Positions 1-7,941 of a DNA stretch of 32,689 nucleotides are shown here, piece by piece; positions within the stretch are counted from its first letter, which is position 1, and each line of letters starts with the position of its first letter. A model generated the notes under the pieces. The model did no database searches. It was not told the DNA's origin and saw nothing but the letters and a program-made list of their open reading frames with translations. The position numbers and the translations under genes were made by a program. Source of the stretch: an uncultured Burkholderiales bacterium (lineage in GTDB: Bacteria; Pseudomonadota; Gammaproteobacteria; Burkholderiales; Burkholderiaceae_C); NCBI GenBank assembly GCA_903935585.1, contig CAIZSE010000126.1, positions 1 through 32,689 of the forward strand. The letters are read 5' to 3'.

Positions 1-830
1 AGCCGTTGTTCAATGAAGGCTTGTGCGCATTGCTGGATCTCTGCCAGCGACACCGCGCCCGAGCCATCCGTGTCAGCGGCCTTGCCCAGCAGGCAGTCAC
101 GCACACCCTGGGTGGCGAGCCCGCCTTTGCCGGGCTCGTCAAAGCTGACCTCGTCCGGGCGAGAAGAGGTGATTTGAACCACGTTTTCCTGCAAGGCCCC
201 CAGGCGTGTGGCTTCGCCCAACAAACTGCGCGTCTTGAGGTTCGAGGGTTGGCTGCAGGCATCGGCAGCGCTGGTGGCCTTGAAGCTGAATTTGGGTTTG
301 AACTCTACGCCGCCGATCGAGCGTGTGCCCGCCTTGTTGGAGGAGACGCCGCCTGAGTGACAGGCATCGATCATGGTGATGACCTTGTCTGCGCCGGCGG
401 TGACTTTTTGTGTGGCTTGTGCCAGCTCGGCGTTGGTGATCGCCTGGCCATCGTGGGTCAGCAGCCCTTCAACGCAGCCGTTGGCGGTCGGGTCCCAATA
501 GCGTGTGCCGTGCCCCGAAAAATAGATGAAGCTGCGGCCGCCCTCCTGAGTGCGCTCGCCCAGCTGCCGGATTTCCTTGAGGATGTTTTCTTTGGTGGCG
601 TCCTGGTCCCGCAGCGTGCGAATCTGGTTGCCAGGAATGCCCATCGCCATGGCAATCCGTTTGGCGCTTTCCATGTCATGGGGCACGCCCTCGAGCGTGG
701 CGGCGCCGGTGTTGGGGCCGTATTGGCTCAAGCCGATGACCAGGGCAGATCGCAAAGCCGGTGTTTGCGCGTGTGCTGGCCAGGCCATGAGCAGTGTCAG
801 CGCCAAAAAAACGAAGGCATTTTTTTTCAT
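1..830 (-). CDS. Exported caspase-family (peptidase C14) protein with EF-hand, C-terminus cut by window edge
   Basis: Read from the ATG at 830 leftward, the frame stays open to base 1, so the stop lies outside the window and at least 276 residues are coded. Residues 1-21 form a Sec signal peptide ending AHA, so the protein should act outside the cytoplasm. The caspase-like fold runs from about residue 27 (ALVIGLSQY) and has both catalytic motifs: SGHG with His107 and DACHSGG with Cys157. Caspase-fold peptidases of bacteria (orthocaspases) usually cut after Arg or Lys; that specificity is family knowledge, not visible here. Residues 253-264 (DTDGSGAVSLAE) form a canonical EF-hand calcium loop with acidic residues at positions 1, 3 and 12. 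The gene begins 29 bases after the stop of the zinc-ribbon membrane gene on the same strand, so the three leftward genes probably form one operon. No strong Shine-Dalgarno is visible. Confidence 0.85.
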   Translation of the reverse strand, partial: MKKNAFVFLALTLLMAWPAHAQTPALRSALVIGLSQYGPNTGAATLEGVPHDMESAKRIAMAMGIPGNQIRTLRDQDATKENILKEIRQLGERTQEGGRSFIYFSGHGTRYWDPTANGCVEGLLTHDGQAITNAELAQATQKVTAGADKVITMIDACHSGGVSSNKAGTRSIGGVEFKPKFSFKATSAADACSQPSNLKTRSLLGEATRLGALQENVVQITSSRPDEVSFDEPGKGGLATQGVRDCLLGKAADTDGSGAVSLAEIQQCAQAFIEQR

Positions 831-859
831 GCAGGCCAAACCCATTCCAGTGAATCGGC

Positions 860-1690
860 TCAAGGGCTCGTGAAAGCCTTGAGTCCGGAGTACAGCGCGA
901 CCCCAGCGGAGACCAAAGGCGCTGTGGCGGTGATCAGGCTTTGAACCTGGTTGGAGATTTCCGTGATCTTGAATTGCCCGGCTTCATCACGTGCCAGCAA
1001 GACCCGCAAGCTGATCTTGTTGCGTTGTTGCTGTGTCCAACGCGCCATCAGTCGGTGGGTTAAATAACCTGTGAAAAATGACAGGCCAATGGCTGCCGTG
1101 TATTCAAAGACTTCTCGCCAGTCTCTGGGGTTGTTGGGCCACAGGGGCACCGCATCAATGTGGGCCGTGATGGCCAGCATCAGGCTCACCGACAAAGCAG
1201 ACACCAGCAACGCGGCCAGCAGCTGTGCCAACCACCCCAAACCACTGCGGCGGGCACACACATACCCCGTCAAGGCAGGCAGTGTGATGGTCAACAGCCT
1301 CAAAAACAAGGGAGGTGTGTCGTAGACAAAAAGCAAAACCCAGTGGCAAAGACCGATAGCGGCAATGGTCAGCAGCACCGTGCCAAAAAGTGTGAACCAG
1401 GACTTCAGGGCTGTAGCCCTTGCTGAAGCGGCCGCAGGCGCTGGTGACGCCTCCTGCATTTCCGCATAAGACTGAGCCGCTGCCTCGATGACCTGCGACG
1501 GTCGCTGGTTCAGCGTCAGCGTTTGCTGCTGCACCACCCCCCTGAGTTGCGCCACCTCCTCGGCCAAGGTTTGCAAACGAAGTGCCAGGGGTTTGAACAA
1601 GACCAGATCCCGGGTGCAGTGGCTGCACACCGATGCCTGGACAGGAACGTCGCCCCAGCAGTAGGGGCAGTTGAAGGTGGCGAGGCTCAC
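860..1690 (-). CDS. Zinc-ribbon membrane protein of unknown function
   Basis: I do not recognise a named family. The 276-residue protein starts with GTG at 1690. Its N-terminus has a zinc-ribbon pattern: CPYC at 8-11 and CSHC at 22-25. Residues 35-80 look helical and Gln-rich, probably a coiled coil. Four hydrophobic segments follow at about 97-122, 127-147, 152-176 and 194-214, with a weaker one at 251-270. The GTG start overlaps the stop of the upstream exported protein by four bases (GTGA), which indicates translational coupling, and the exported caspase gene follows 29 bases downstream. The layout suggests an inner-membrane protein with a cytoplasmic metal-binding head that works with the exported partners, but no function can be stated. 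Confidence 0.8.
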   Translation of the reverse strand: MSLATFNCPYCWGDVPVQASVCSHCTRDLVLFKPLALRLQTLAEEVAQLRGVVQQQTLTLNQRPSQVIEAAAQSYAEMQEASPAPAAASARATALKSWFTLFGTVLLTIAAIGLCHWVLLFVYDTPPLFLRLLTITLPALTGYVCARRSGLGWLAQLLAALLVSALSVSLMLAITAHIDAVPLWPNNPRDWREVFEYTAAIGLSFFTGYLTHRLMARWTQQQRNKISLRVLLARDEAGQFKITEISNQVQSLITATAPLVSAGVALYSGLKAFTSP

Positions 1691-2121
1691 TTGGCGTTCA
1701 AGTGGATGATGGTGTGGGCTTCACGGCCCTCGGTGTCGCGCACGGAAACCCGGATCGGGTGGGTGCCCGTGGGTATGCTGACCTGGGGCAGTTCAAGCTG
1801 GTTGCCGTTCAAGCCGGGTTTGAACCGTGATGTCAGGTCGACGAGCGGCTGCTTCAAGTATTCAAACTTGATGGACCCTGCATCGATTTTGGCCCCGCCT
1901 CGGGGCTCGAAAGCCAGCTTGAATGCAAAAGCTTTGCCCGCCACTTCGGTGGGAGACAGCAAGCTGATGCCAGGCCCGCGTGTGATGGCGCGTGTGGCCG
2001 GTACTTGCAGGTTGGGTGTTTGCGCCTCTGCTTCTGTGATCAGCTTGGTCTGAGCGCTGGCCAAACATGGCAAGCTGCCCATTGCCAGAGCCATGACTGT
2101 GGTCGATAAAAATGAGTGCAT
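1687..2121 (-). CDS. Small exported protein, probable beta-sandwich domain
   Basis: This 144-residue protein has a clear signal peptide (about residues 1-23, ending ASA-Q). The mature part alternates short hydrophobic and polar stretches and ends with a strand-rich block, GTHPIRVSVRDTEGREA, that resembles the last strands of bacterial Ig-like or cadherin-like beta sandwiches. That fold guess rests on pattern only. It is the first gene of the leftward cluster, its TGA overlaps the GTG of the zinc-ribbon membrane gene, and it is divergent from the large caspase-fold gene with about 130 bases between the two ATG codons. It could be a periplasmic partner, inhibitor or substrate of the caspase-fold proteins; nothing in the sequence decides this. 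Confidence 0.75.
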   Translation of the reverse strand: MHSFLSTTVMALAMGSLPCLASAQTKLITEAEAQTPNLQVPATRAITRGPGISLLSPTEVAGKAFAFKLAFEPRGGAKIDAGSIKFEYLKQPLVDLTSRFKPGLNGNQLELPQVSIPTGTHPIRVSVRDTEGREAHTIIHLNAK

Positions 2122-2250
2122 GGTGGATGTTTCCCGCCAGAGTTTGGTGATGCTGGGTCATCAGTGTAACAATTGGCAAGGCGCGAGCGAGGCAGGTTTG
2201 AGCCTCGTGTGAAAGACCACAGCGCCCAGAGAGACTTCAGGAATAACAAC

Positions 2251-4200
2251 ATGACACCTACTGCAAGCCCAATCACACCCAACTGCATCACACGGGGTTT
2301 GATGTTCAAAATCGTGCTGGCTGCGTGCCTTGGGCTGATGGCTTGCCTTGCTGCCCCCGTCATGGCGCAGCCGGTCAAAGGCGCCACATACAAGGATTTC
2401 TTGCCCTTGGGTTCTGGCACCAGCGTGGCTTTGCCGGAAGGCGCTTGGCAAGCGACGCAGATCAGCACACTGACGCAGCCGGGTACCGCCTGGGAGTTCT
2501 ACACCCTAAAAAACCAGGAGCCTGATGCCAAGGTGCCTTTCCTGGTGGTGCGGCAGTCCACGACGGCGGGTCGATGGGGCAACACCGGGTGTTTGTCCAG
2601 CAACGCAAACCAGTTCATGGTCAATGAGCACGGCACCCGCATCAGTGAAACTTTGAACAAGTGTTCACGCATGTTTGCCATCGGTAATTTTGACAGTTGG
2701 AGAAAGCTGGAGTGGGCCAATCCGAGAGACAAACCATGGTGGTCCGATGCGGCCCAAGGCCTTGTGGACGCTGATGGGGTCAAAAGGGCCAGCATTTTTC
2801 TGGTCGAGTTCACGGTCCAGCAGTTCAACGGGAAAAGACTCGGCATGGAAGCGTTTGTGTTGCCGCCCAAAGGCATGACGGCCGGCAAATTCAGGGACGA
2901 TTTCAAAGCGGGGCAAGTTTTGCCCGAGCACGAGATCCTGTCGGGGTGGGCTTCGATTTACATCGAGTCCATGCAGCAAAGCTATTTCAACAAGAAGCCT
3001 CAGCCCATCATGGCCCTGGCTTATCCGGTCAGTACTGTGGCCGAGGCGGCGGGACCCGCCAGGCCGGTTGCTACAGCAGTACCAGCACCAGCACCAGCAC
3101 CAGCACTCGCTTCAGCTTCAGCTTCAACAGCGCCTGTCGTGGTCGCAGCTGCGCCCAAGGTGGAGCCTGCGGCAGTCAAGCCCGCCCAAGTGTCTCCAGC
3201 CCCTGCGCCTCCCGCCGCGCCGACGCCAGCGCCGGTGGTGGCTGCAGCCAGGCCTGAGCCCGCAGCAGCCAAGCCTGCACCCGTGGTCGCGGTCGACAAT
3301 TCGGCACAGCTCAGGATGGAGCAGGAACGCCGGACCATGGACGAAGACAAACGCAAAATGGCCCAGCAACTGGAGGCCATGAGCCAGATGCTGGCCAAAT
3401 TGCAACAGGAAAATGCCTTGGCCACCGCAGCAGCCAAAGCCAAAGAAGCTGCAGCCTCCGCGCCAGAGCCGCCCCAGCCCAAGGAGCCGGTGACCTATGC
3501 CAACCGCAAGGCCTTGGTGATTGGCAACGATCTTTACACCCATGTGCCCAAGCTCAACAACGCCGGGGCCGATGCCGATGCCATGGCCAAGTCGCTGGAA
3601 GCGGTGGGCTACAAGGTTTTCAAACACCTGAACCTGAACGAAAAGAAGTTCAAGCAGGCGGTGCGGGACTTCCGACAAAATTTGACAGGCGGCGACGAGG
3701 TGCTGTTCTTTTATGCGGGACACGGCGTGCAGCTGGGCAACGCCAACTATCTATTGCCCATTGACGTGCAAGGTGACCAAGAGGACCAGGTCAAAGACGA
3801 CGCCATCTTGCTGCAAAAAGTGCTCGATGACCTGGAAGAAAAAAAGACCAAGTTCGCACTGGCCGTGATCGACGCTTGCCGCGACAACCCCTTCAAGAGC
3901 AAAGGCCGCGCCATTGGTGGGCGTGGCTTGGCGCCCACATCGGCGGCCACGGGCCAGATGATCATGTTTTCGGCGGGCTCAGGCCAGCAAGCACTGGACC
4001 GCTTGGGTGACAACGACAAAGACAAAAACGGCTTGTTCACCCGAATTTTTATCAAGGAAATGACCAAGCCGGGCCTGTCTGTTGACCGTGTTTTGCGCAA
4101 CGTTCGCACTGAGGTGGTTCGCCTGGCCCGTTCAGTGGGCCATGAGCAAACGCCGGCGCTTTACGACCAGGCCATAGGCGAGTTTTATTTCAAGCAGTGA
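2251..4200 (+). CDS. Exported caspase-family protein with Ala/Pro linker and coiled coil
   Basis: From the ATG at 2251 the product is 649 residues. A second in-frame ATG at 2302 begins an ideal signal peptide (MFKIVLAACLGLMACLAAPVMAQ). I chose 2251 because of an AGGA sequence eight bases upstream, but 2302 is credible. After export the N-terminal part (about 40-260) is an unrecognised globular region. It is followed by an Ala/Pro-rich linker (about 270-350), a charged coiled coil (about 355-400), and a C-terminal caspase fold from about residue 418. The fold has YAGHG with His491 and DACRDNPF with Cys543, the His-Cys dyad of peptidase family C14. DACRDNPF is typical of the bacterial caspase-domain branch, while the neighbouring leftward caspase has DACHSGG, so the two are paralogous folds but not recent duplicates. 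Stop TGA at 4198-4200. Confidence 0.85.
   Translation: MTPTASPITPNCITRGLMFKIVLAACLGLMACLAAPVMAQPVKGATYKDFLPLGSGTSVALPEGAWQATQISTLTQPGTAWEFYTLKNQEPDAKVPFLVVRQSTTAGRWGNTGCLSSNANQFMVNEHGTRISETLNKCSRMFAIGNFDSWRKLEWANPRDKPWWSDAAQGLVDADGVKRASIFLVEFTVQQFNGKRLGMEAFVLPPKGMTAGKFRDDFKAGQVLPEHEILSGWASIYIESMQQSYFNKKPQPIMALAYPVSTVAEAAGPARPVATAVPAPAPAPALASASASTAPVVVAAAPKVEPAAVKPAQVSPAPAPPAAPTPAPVVAAARPEPAAAKPAPVVAVDNSAQLRMEQERRTMDEDKRKMAQQLEAMSQMLAKLQQENALATAAAKAKEAAASAPEPPQPKEPVTYANRKALVIGNDLYTHVPKLNNAGADADAMAKSLEAVGYKVFKHLNLNEKKFKQAVRDFRQNLTGGDEVLFFYAGHGVQLGNANYLLPIDVQGDQEDQVKDDAILLQKVLDDLEEKKTKFALAVIDACRDNPFKSKGRAIGGRGLAPTSAATGQMIMFSAGSGQQALDRLGDNDKDKNGLFTRIFIKEMTKPGLSVDRVLRNVRTEVVRLARSVGHEQTPALYDQAIGEFYFKQ
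3082..3105 (+). repeat. Four tandem copies of a 6-bp repeat inside the caspase linker
   Basis: CCAGCA occurs four times without a break and codes for alternating Ala and Pro. It is followed at 3111-3122 by two copies of TTCAGC. Both lie in the low-complexity linker between the N-terminal region and the coiled coil, and gain or loss of units would stay in frame. Confidence 0.9.
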
Positions 4201-4227
4201 TTTGACGGGACCTGCGCCCCATCAAAA

Positions 4228-4258
4228 AAGCCGCCCCGGTTGGTGACCGGGGCGGCTT
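4228..4258 (-). terminator. Rho-independent terminator of pckG
   Basis: Perfect 13-bp stem (AAGCCGCCCCGGT / ACCGGGGCGGCTT) with a 5-base loop. On the minus strand the stem is followed by a run of six T, placing it 34 bases after the pckG stop. It lies between convergent genes, so it may also stop read-through from the caspase gene, although the T-run on that side is poor. Confidence 0.9.
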
Positions 4259-4291
4259 GAAGCTTTTGCACCCTGAGGGTGCCCAACCAGA

Positions 4292-6187
4292 TTACTGAGC
4301 CGCCAAACGCGCCTGCAGTGCTGCCTTGGTGTCCAGCAGGGCCTTGGGCAAGTGGTAAGCCAGCTGGCTGAAGTGTTCGTCGTGCAGCTTGAATTCGGCT
4401 TGCCATGCGGCTTGGTCGATGCTGGTGACGGACTTGAACTGCTCGGCGCTGAAGTCCAGACCCGTCCAGGTGATTTCTGCGTAAGTTGGCGCCACGCCGA
4501 ACAGGGTGTCAACGCCTGCGGCCGTGCCCTCAAGGCGGTCGATCATCCACTTGAGCACGCGCATGTTGTCGCCGTAACCAGGCCAGACGAAAGAGCCGTC
4601 TGCACCCTTGCGGAACCAGTTCACGCAGTACATGGCGGGCAGCTTGTGGCCAGCGGCCTCAGCCTTGGCGCCGGTGTCGAGCCAGTGCTGGAAGTAGTCG
4701 CTCATGTTGTAGCCGCAAAACGGCAGCATGGCGAAGGGGTCGCGGCGCACCACACCTTGTGCGCCAGAGGCGGCGGCGGTGGTCTCCGAGCCCATGGTCG
4801 CAGCCATGTACACGCCCTCGGTCCAGTTGCGCGCTTCGGTCACCAGGGGCACGGTGGTGGAGCGGCGGCCGCCAAACATGAAGGCGTCGATCGGCACGCC
4901 TGCAGCGTCGTCCCATGCGGGGTCGAGGGCGGGGTTGTTGGTTGCAGCCACCGTAAAGCGGGCGTTGGGGTGAGCGGCTTTGGCACCGGTTTCCTTGGCA
5001 ATCTGGGGTGTCCAGTCCTTGCCTTGCCAGTCGATCAAATGGTCGGGCAATTTGCCGGTGTCCTTTTCCATGCCTTCCCACCACACGTCGCCGTCGTCGG
5101 TCAGGGCCACGTTGGTGAAGATCACGTCCTTGTGCAGGCTCAGCATGCAGTTGGGGTTGGTCTTCATGTTGGTGCCGGGGGCCACGCCAAAGTAACCGGC
5201 TTCGGGGTTGATGGCGTACATCTTGCCGTCGGTGTGCGGCTTGATCCAGGCGATATCGTCACCGATGGTGGTGACTTTCCAGCCTTCAAAAGCTTTGGGG
5301 GGCACCAGCATCGAGAAGTTGGTCTTGCCGCAGGCACTGGGAAAAGCGGCGGCCACGTGGTACTTCTTGCCTTGGGGGTTGGTCACGCCCAGGATCAGCA
5401 TGTGCTCGGCCAGCCAGCCTTGGCTACCGGCGGGGCCGTTGGCAGCCGCACGGCCCATGTTGGAGGCAATCCGCAGCGCAAAACACTTCTTGCCCAGCAG
5501 CGCGTTGCCGCCATAGCCTGAACCGTAAGACCAGATCTCGCGGGTTTCAGGGAAGTGCACGATGTACTTGGTCGTGGGATTGCAAGGCCAGGAGGTGCTG
5601 TCTTTTTGGCCAGCAGCCAAAGGTGCGCCCACGGTGTGCATGCAGGGTACAAAGTCGCCGTGTGTGCCCAGCACGTCGTACACGGCCTGGCCCATGCGGG
5701 TCATGATCTTCTGGTTGACGACCACGTAGGCGCTGTCGGACAGCTCGATGCCGATGTGGCTGATGTGCGAACCCAGCGGGCCCATCGAAAAAGGCACCAC
5801 GTACATCGTGCGCCCCGCCATGCAGCCATCGAACAGTGGGTTGAGCGTGGCGCGCATTTGCGCGGGTTCCATCCAGTTGTTGGTGGGGCCGGCATCTTCT
5901 TTTTGGGCTGAGCAGATGTAGGTGCGGTCTTCCACGCGGGCCACGTCGGACGGGTCAGAGCAGGCCAGGAAAGAGTTGGCGCGTTTGGCGGGGTTCAGTT
6001 TTTTGAAGGTGCCTGCGGCAACCAGTTCGGCGCACAAGCGGTCGTATTCAGCTTGGGAACCGTCGCACCAATAAATATCGGCGGGTTTGCACAGGGCGGC
6101 CATTTCGGCGACCCAGGCGATCAGCTTGGCGTTTTTGACGTAAGCAGGCGTGTTCAGGTTCAGGCCCTGCATCGCGGGTGAGTTCAT
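4292..6187 (-). CDS. pckG: Phosphoenolpyruvate carboxykinase (GTP)
   Basis: The enzyme converts oxaloacetate plus GTP to phosphoenolpyruvate, GDP and carbon dioxide, the entry step of gluconeogenesis, in the cytoplasm. The 631-residue length fits the GTP-dependent class. The kinase-1a P-loop [12 protein letters not shown] is present with Cys286, Lys288 and Thr289. The reactive Cys in ACGKT is diagnostic of the GTP class, which has an unrelated sequence to the ATP class. Also seen are [15 protein letters not shown], the substrate-loop region, and FMFGGRR near the nucleotide site. The start at 6187 is supported by GGAG eight bases upstream. A terminator follows the gene, and a perfect 12-bp inverted repeat lies in its leader. 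It is transcribed alone, divergent from the mod operon. Confidence 0.97.
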   Translation of the reverse strand: MNSPAMQGLNLNTPAYVKNAKLIAWVAEMAALCKPADIYWCDGSQAEYDRLCAELVAAGTFKKLNPAKRANSFLACSDPSDVARVEDRTYICSAQKEDAGPTNNWMEPAQMRATLNPLFDGCMAGRTMYVVPFSMGPLGSHISHIGIELSDSAYVVVNQKIMTRMGQAVYDVLGTHGDFVPCMHTVGAPLAAGQKDSTSWPCNPTTKYIVHFPETREIWSYGSGYGGNALLGKKCFALRIASNMGRAAANGPAGSQGWLAEHMLILGVTNPQGKKYHVAAAFPSACGKTNFSMLVPPKAFEGWKVTTIGDDIAWIKPHTDGKMYAINPEAGYFGVAPGTNMKTNPNCMLSLHKDVIFTNVALTDDGDVWWEGMEKDTGKLPDHLIDWQGKDWTPQIAKETGAKAAHPNARFTVAATNNPALDPAWDDAAGVPIDAFMFGGRRSTTVPLVTEARNWTEGVYMAATMGSETTAAASGAQGVVRRDPFAMLPFCGYNMSDYFQHWLDTGAKAEAAGHKLPAMYCVNWFRKGADGSFVWPGYGDNMRVLKWMIDRLEGTAAGVDTLFGVAPTYAEITWTGLDFSAEQFKSVTSIDQAAWQAEFKLHDEHFSQLAYHLPKALLDTKAALQARLAAQ

Positions 6188-6211
6188 GGGGGAGGCTCCA
6201 AGTTTAAAAAT

Positions 6212-6251
6212 CGTTTTTTCAAAATCCCAGAGCAGGGGCTTTGAAAAAACG
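6212..6251 (-). promoter_or_regulatory. Inverted repeat in the pckG leader
   Basis: CGTTTTTTCAAA at 6212-6223 is matched exactly by TTTGAAAAAACG at 6240-6251, with 16 bases between and an extra CCC/GGG match inside. Its near edge is 24 bases before the pckG ATG, just upstream of the Shine-Dalgarno. On the pckG strand the stem is followed by ATTTTTAAAC. It could be a repressor operator or an RNA hairpin that attenuates pckG; the sequence does not choose between them. Confidence 0.5.
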
Positions 6252-6387
6252 GTTCGGGGGCTGAGATACTGCAGGCTGGGGTCGTCAAAAAGGCCTGTTC
6301 GTAACCGCTTGGTAACCTGCGGGCCTTGATTTTAGGGAGGCTGCCCGTTGCGCGCTTGTCAATTCGGCCCAAAATACCTTTTAATCT

Positions 6388-7212
6388 ATGCAAAAAAAGC
6401 ATCGTGTTATGCGGACAAAGCTGCTTCGGGTTGATGGGGCGGCCCGCCGATTTTTCATGCTGACGGCCTTGGTCTGGCCCATAGTGACGCCAAGAATGGC
6501 GCTGGCGCAAACACCCACGCGCATCAAAATTGCAGCCGCCAGCAACCTGAAGTTTGCGCTTGCTGACCTGAAAAGCCTGTTCCAGCAAGAGACGGGCATT
6601 TATGTCGATGTGAATCTAGGCGCCTCTGGCAATTTGGCGCGGCAGATTTTGCAAGGCCTGCCGGTCGAGCAATTCATCTCGGCCGACGAAGACCGCGTGG
6701 CCGAATTGTTCAAGGCCGGCCGCACCCTGGATGCCGGGCAGCGGTATGCCACCGGCCGTTTGGCCTTGATCGTGCCTTCAAATTCAGCACTGCCCCTGGC
6801 CCAAGGCCTGGCCGCCGTGGTGCGCGGCCTGAAGCCGGGCGATAAATTCGCCATCGCCAACCCCTCGCTGGCCCCTTACGGGGTGGCGGCCGAAGAGGCT
6901 TTGCAGCGCTCGGGTGTGGGGCCGCTGGCGGCTTGGCAAAAGGTCCTGGGGGACAACGCCGGCCAGGCCACGCAGTTTGTGGCCACGGGGGCAGCGCAAG
7001 CGGGCATCACGGCGCTGGCCTTGGCCATGGTCCCGGAAATGGCCAACAAGCTGCAGGTTTTGGCCTTGCCCGCGCATTTGCATGCCCCTTTGCACCAGCG
7101 CATGGTCTTGCTGCAGGGTGCCAGTCCGGCTGCCCGCACTTGGCAGCGCTTCTTGGGCAGCCCCCAGGCGCAGGCGGTGTTTGTTCGCCACGGTTATGCG
7201 TTGCCGCAATAA
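6388..7212 (+). CDS. modA: Molybdate ABC transporter, periplasmic substrate-binding protein
   Basis: ModA captures molybdate (and tungstate) in the periplasm and delivers it to ModBC. The 274-residue product has a basic N-terminal stretch with an Arg-Arg pair (ARRFFML) followed by a hydrophobic core and a cleavage-like ALAQ at about residue 41. The mature chain starts with IKIAAASNLKFALADL, the ModA oxyanion-site signature, and contains NLGASGNLARQI and FAIANPSLAPYG, further conserved ligand-site segments. The 6388 ATG has no evident Shine-Dalgarno, and ATG at 6409 or 6457 in frame could be used instead. modB starts 51 bases downstream and modC overlaps modB, so the three form an operon. No recognisable ModE operator was found upstream. 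Confidence 0.93.
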   Translation: MQKKHRVMRTKLLRVDGAARRFFMLTALVWPIVTPRMALAQTPTRIKIAAASNLKFALADLKSLFQQETGIYVDVNLGASGNLARQILQGLPVEQFISADEDRVAELFKAGRTLDAGQRYATGRLALIVPSNSALPLAQGLAAVVRGLKPGDKFAIANPSLAPYGVAAEEALQRSGVGPLAAWQKVLGDNAGQATQFVATGAAQAGITALALAMVPEMANKLQVLALPAHLHAPLHQRMVLLQGASPAARTWQRFLGSPQAQAVFVRHGYALPQ

Positions 7213-7263
7213 TCAAGGCCGTACCCCCCATCACGCACCCCCATCTCAAAGAACCCCTGAACC

Positions 7264-7941
7264 ATGGATTGGTCTGCCCTTCACGTTTCGCTGACCCTGG
7301 CTGCCCTGACCACCCTGGTCTTGCTGCCGCTGGGCTTGGCGCTGGCCCGTTGGCTGGCGGTGACCACCTGGATCGGGCGGCCCGTGGTGGAAGCCTTGCT
7401 GTTGCTGCCTTTGCTGTTGCCACCCACCGTCATTGGTTTTTACTTTCTGATGGCTTTTGGCCAAGGCAGCCCCTTGGGTGCCTGGCTGGCGGCATCGGGC
7501 TGGCGCCTGGTGTTCACCCTCGAAGGCTTGCTGCTGGTGAGCGCGCTGGTCAACCTGCCCTTCATGGTGCAACCCATACAGCGCGCTTTTGCGGCGGTGC
7601 CGAACAGCTTGCGCGAGGCAGCCTGGGTGTCCGGCCTGTCGGCCTGGCAAACCTTTTGGCGCATTGAGTTGCCGCTGGCCTGGCCCGGCTTGTTGGCGGG
7701 CATGGCGCTGACGGTGGCGCACACCTTGGGCGAATTTGGCGTGGTGCTCATGGTGGGCGGCAACATCGAAGGCGAAACCCGCACCTTGTCGGTGTCGCTT
7801 TACGACAAAGTGCAAGGCATGGATTTGCAGTCGGCCCACGTGATGGCGCTGGCGCTGGTGGGCGTGTCCTTGCTGGCGCTGAGTCTGGTGCTGGCTTTTG
7901 ACCGGGTGGGCCAGCGTGGTCGCGCCCTGCAGGAGCGCTGA
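7264..7941 (+). CDS. modB: Molybdate ABC transporter permease
   Basis: ModB is the inner-membrane channel of the molybdate importer. The 225-residue product is of normal length and highly hydrophobic, with about five or six membrane helices. The cytoplasmic coupling loop that contacts ModC is visible as NSLREAAWVSGLSAWQTFWRIELP, the EAA motif with its conserved Gly. HTLGEFGVVLMVGGNIEGET is the usual ModB C-terminal signature. The stop codon shares one base with the modC start (TGATG), indicating translational coupling. Confidence 0.95.
   Translation: MDWSALHVSLTLAALTTLVLLPLGLALARWLAVTTWIGRPVVEALLLLPLLLPPTVIGFYFLMAFGQGSPLGAWLAASGWRLVFTLEGLLLVSALVNLPFMVQPIQRAFAAVPNSLREAAWVSGLSAWQTFWRIELPLAWPGLLAGMALTVAHTLGEFGVVLMVGGNIEGETRTLSVSLYDKVQGMDLQSAHVMALALVGVSLLALSLVLAFDRVGQRGRALQER

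Noticed and set aside
6..944. Two open frames on the plus strand (6-356 and 357-944)
   Set aside because: They lie opposite the leftward caspase gene, whose signal peptide, His-Cys motifs and EF-hand are clear. The plus-strand translations have no recognisable domain.
4352..5521. 389-codon plus-strand frame
   Set aside because: It is antisense to pckG, which is intact and conserved. The translation is rich in Val, Gly and His as expected of a shadow frame.
6250..6387. ModE operator upstream of modA
   Set aside because: I looked for the ATCGnTATATA-type dyad and found none.
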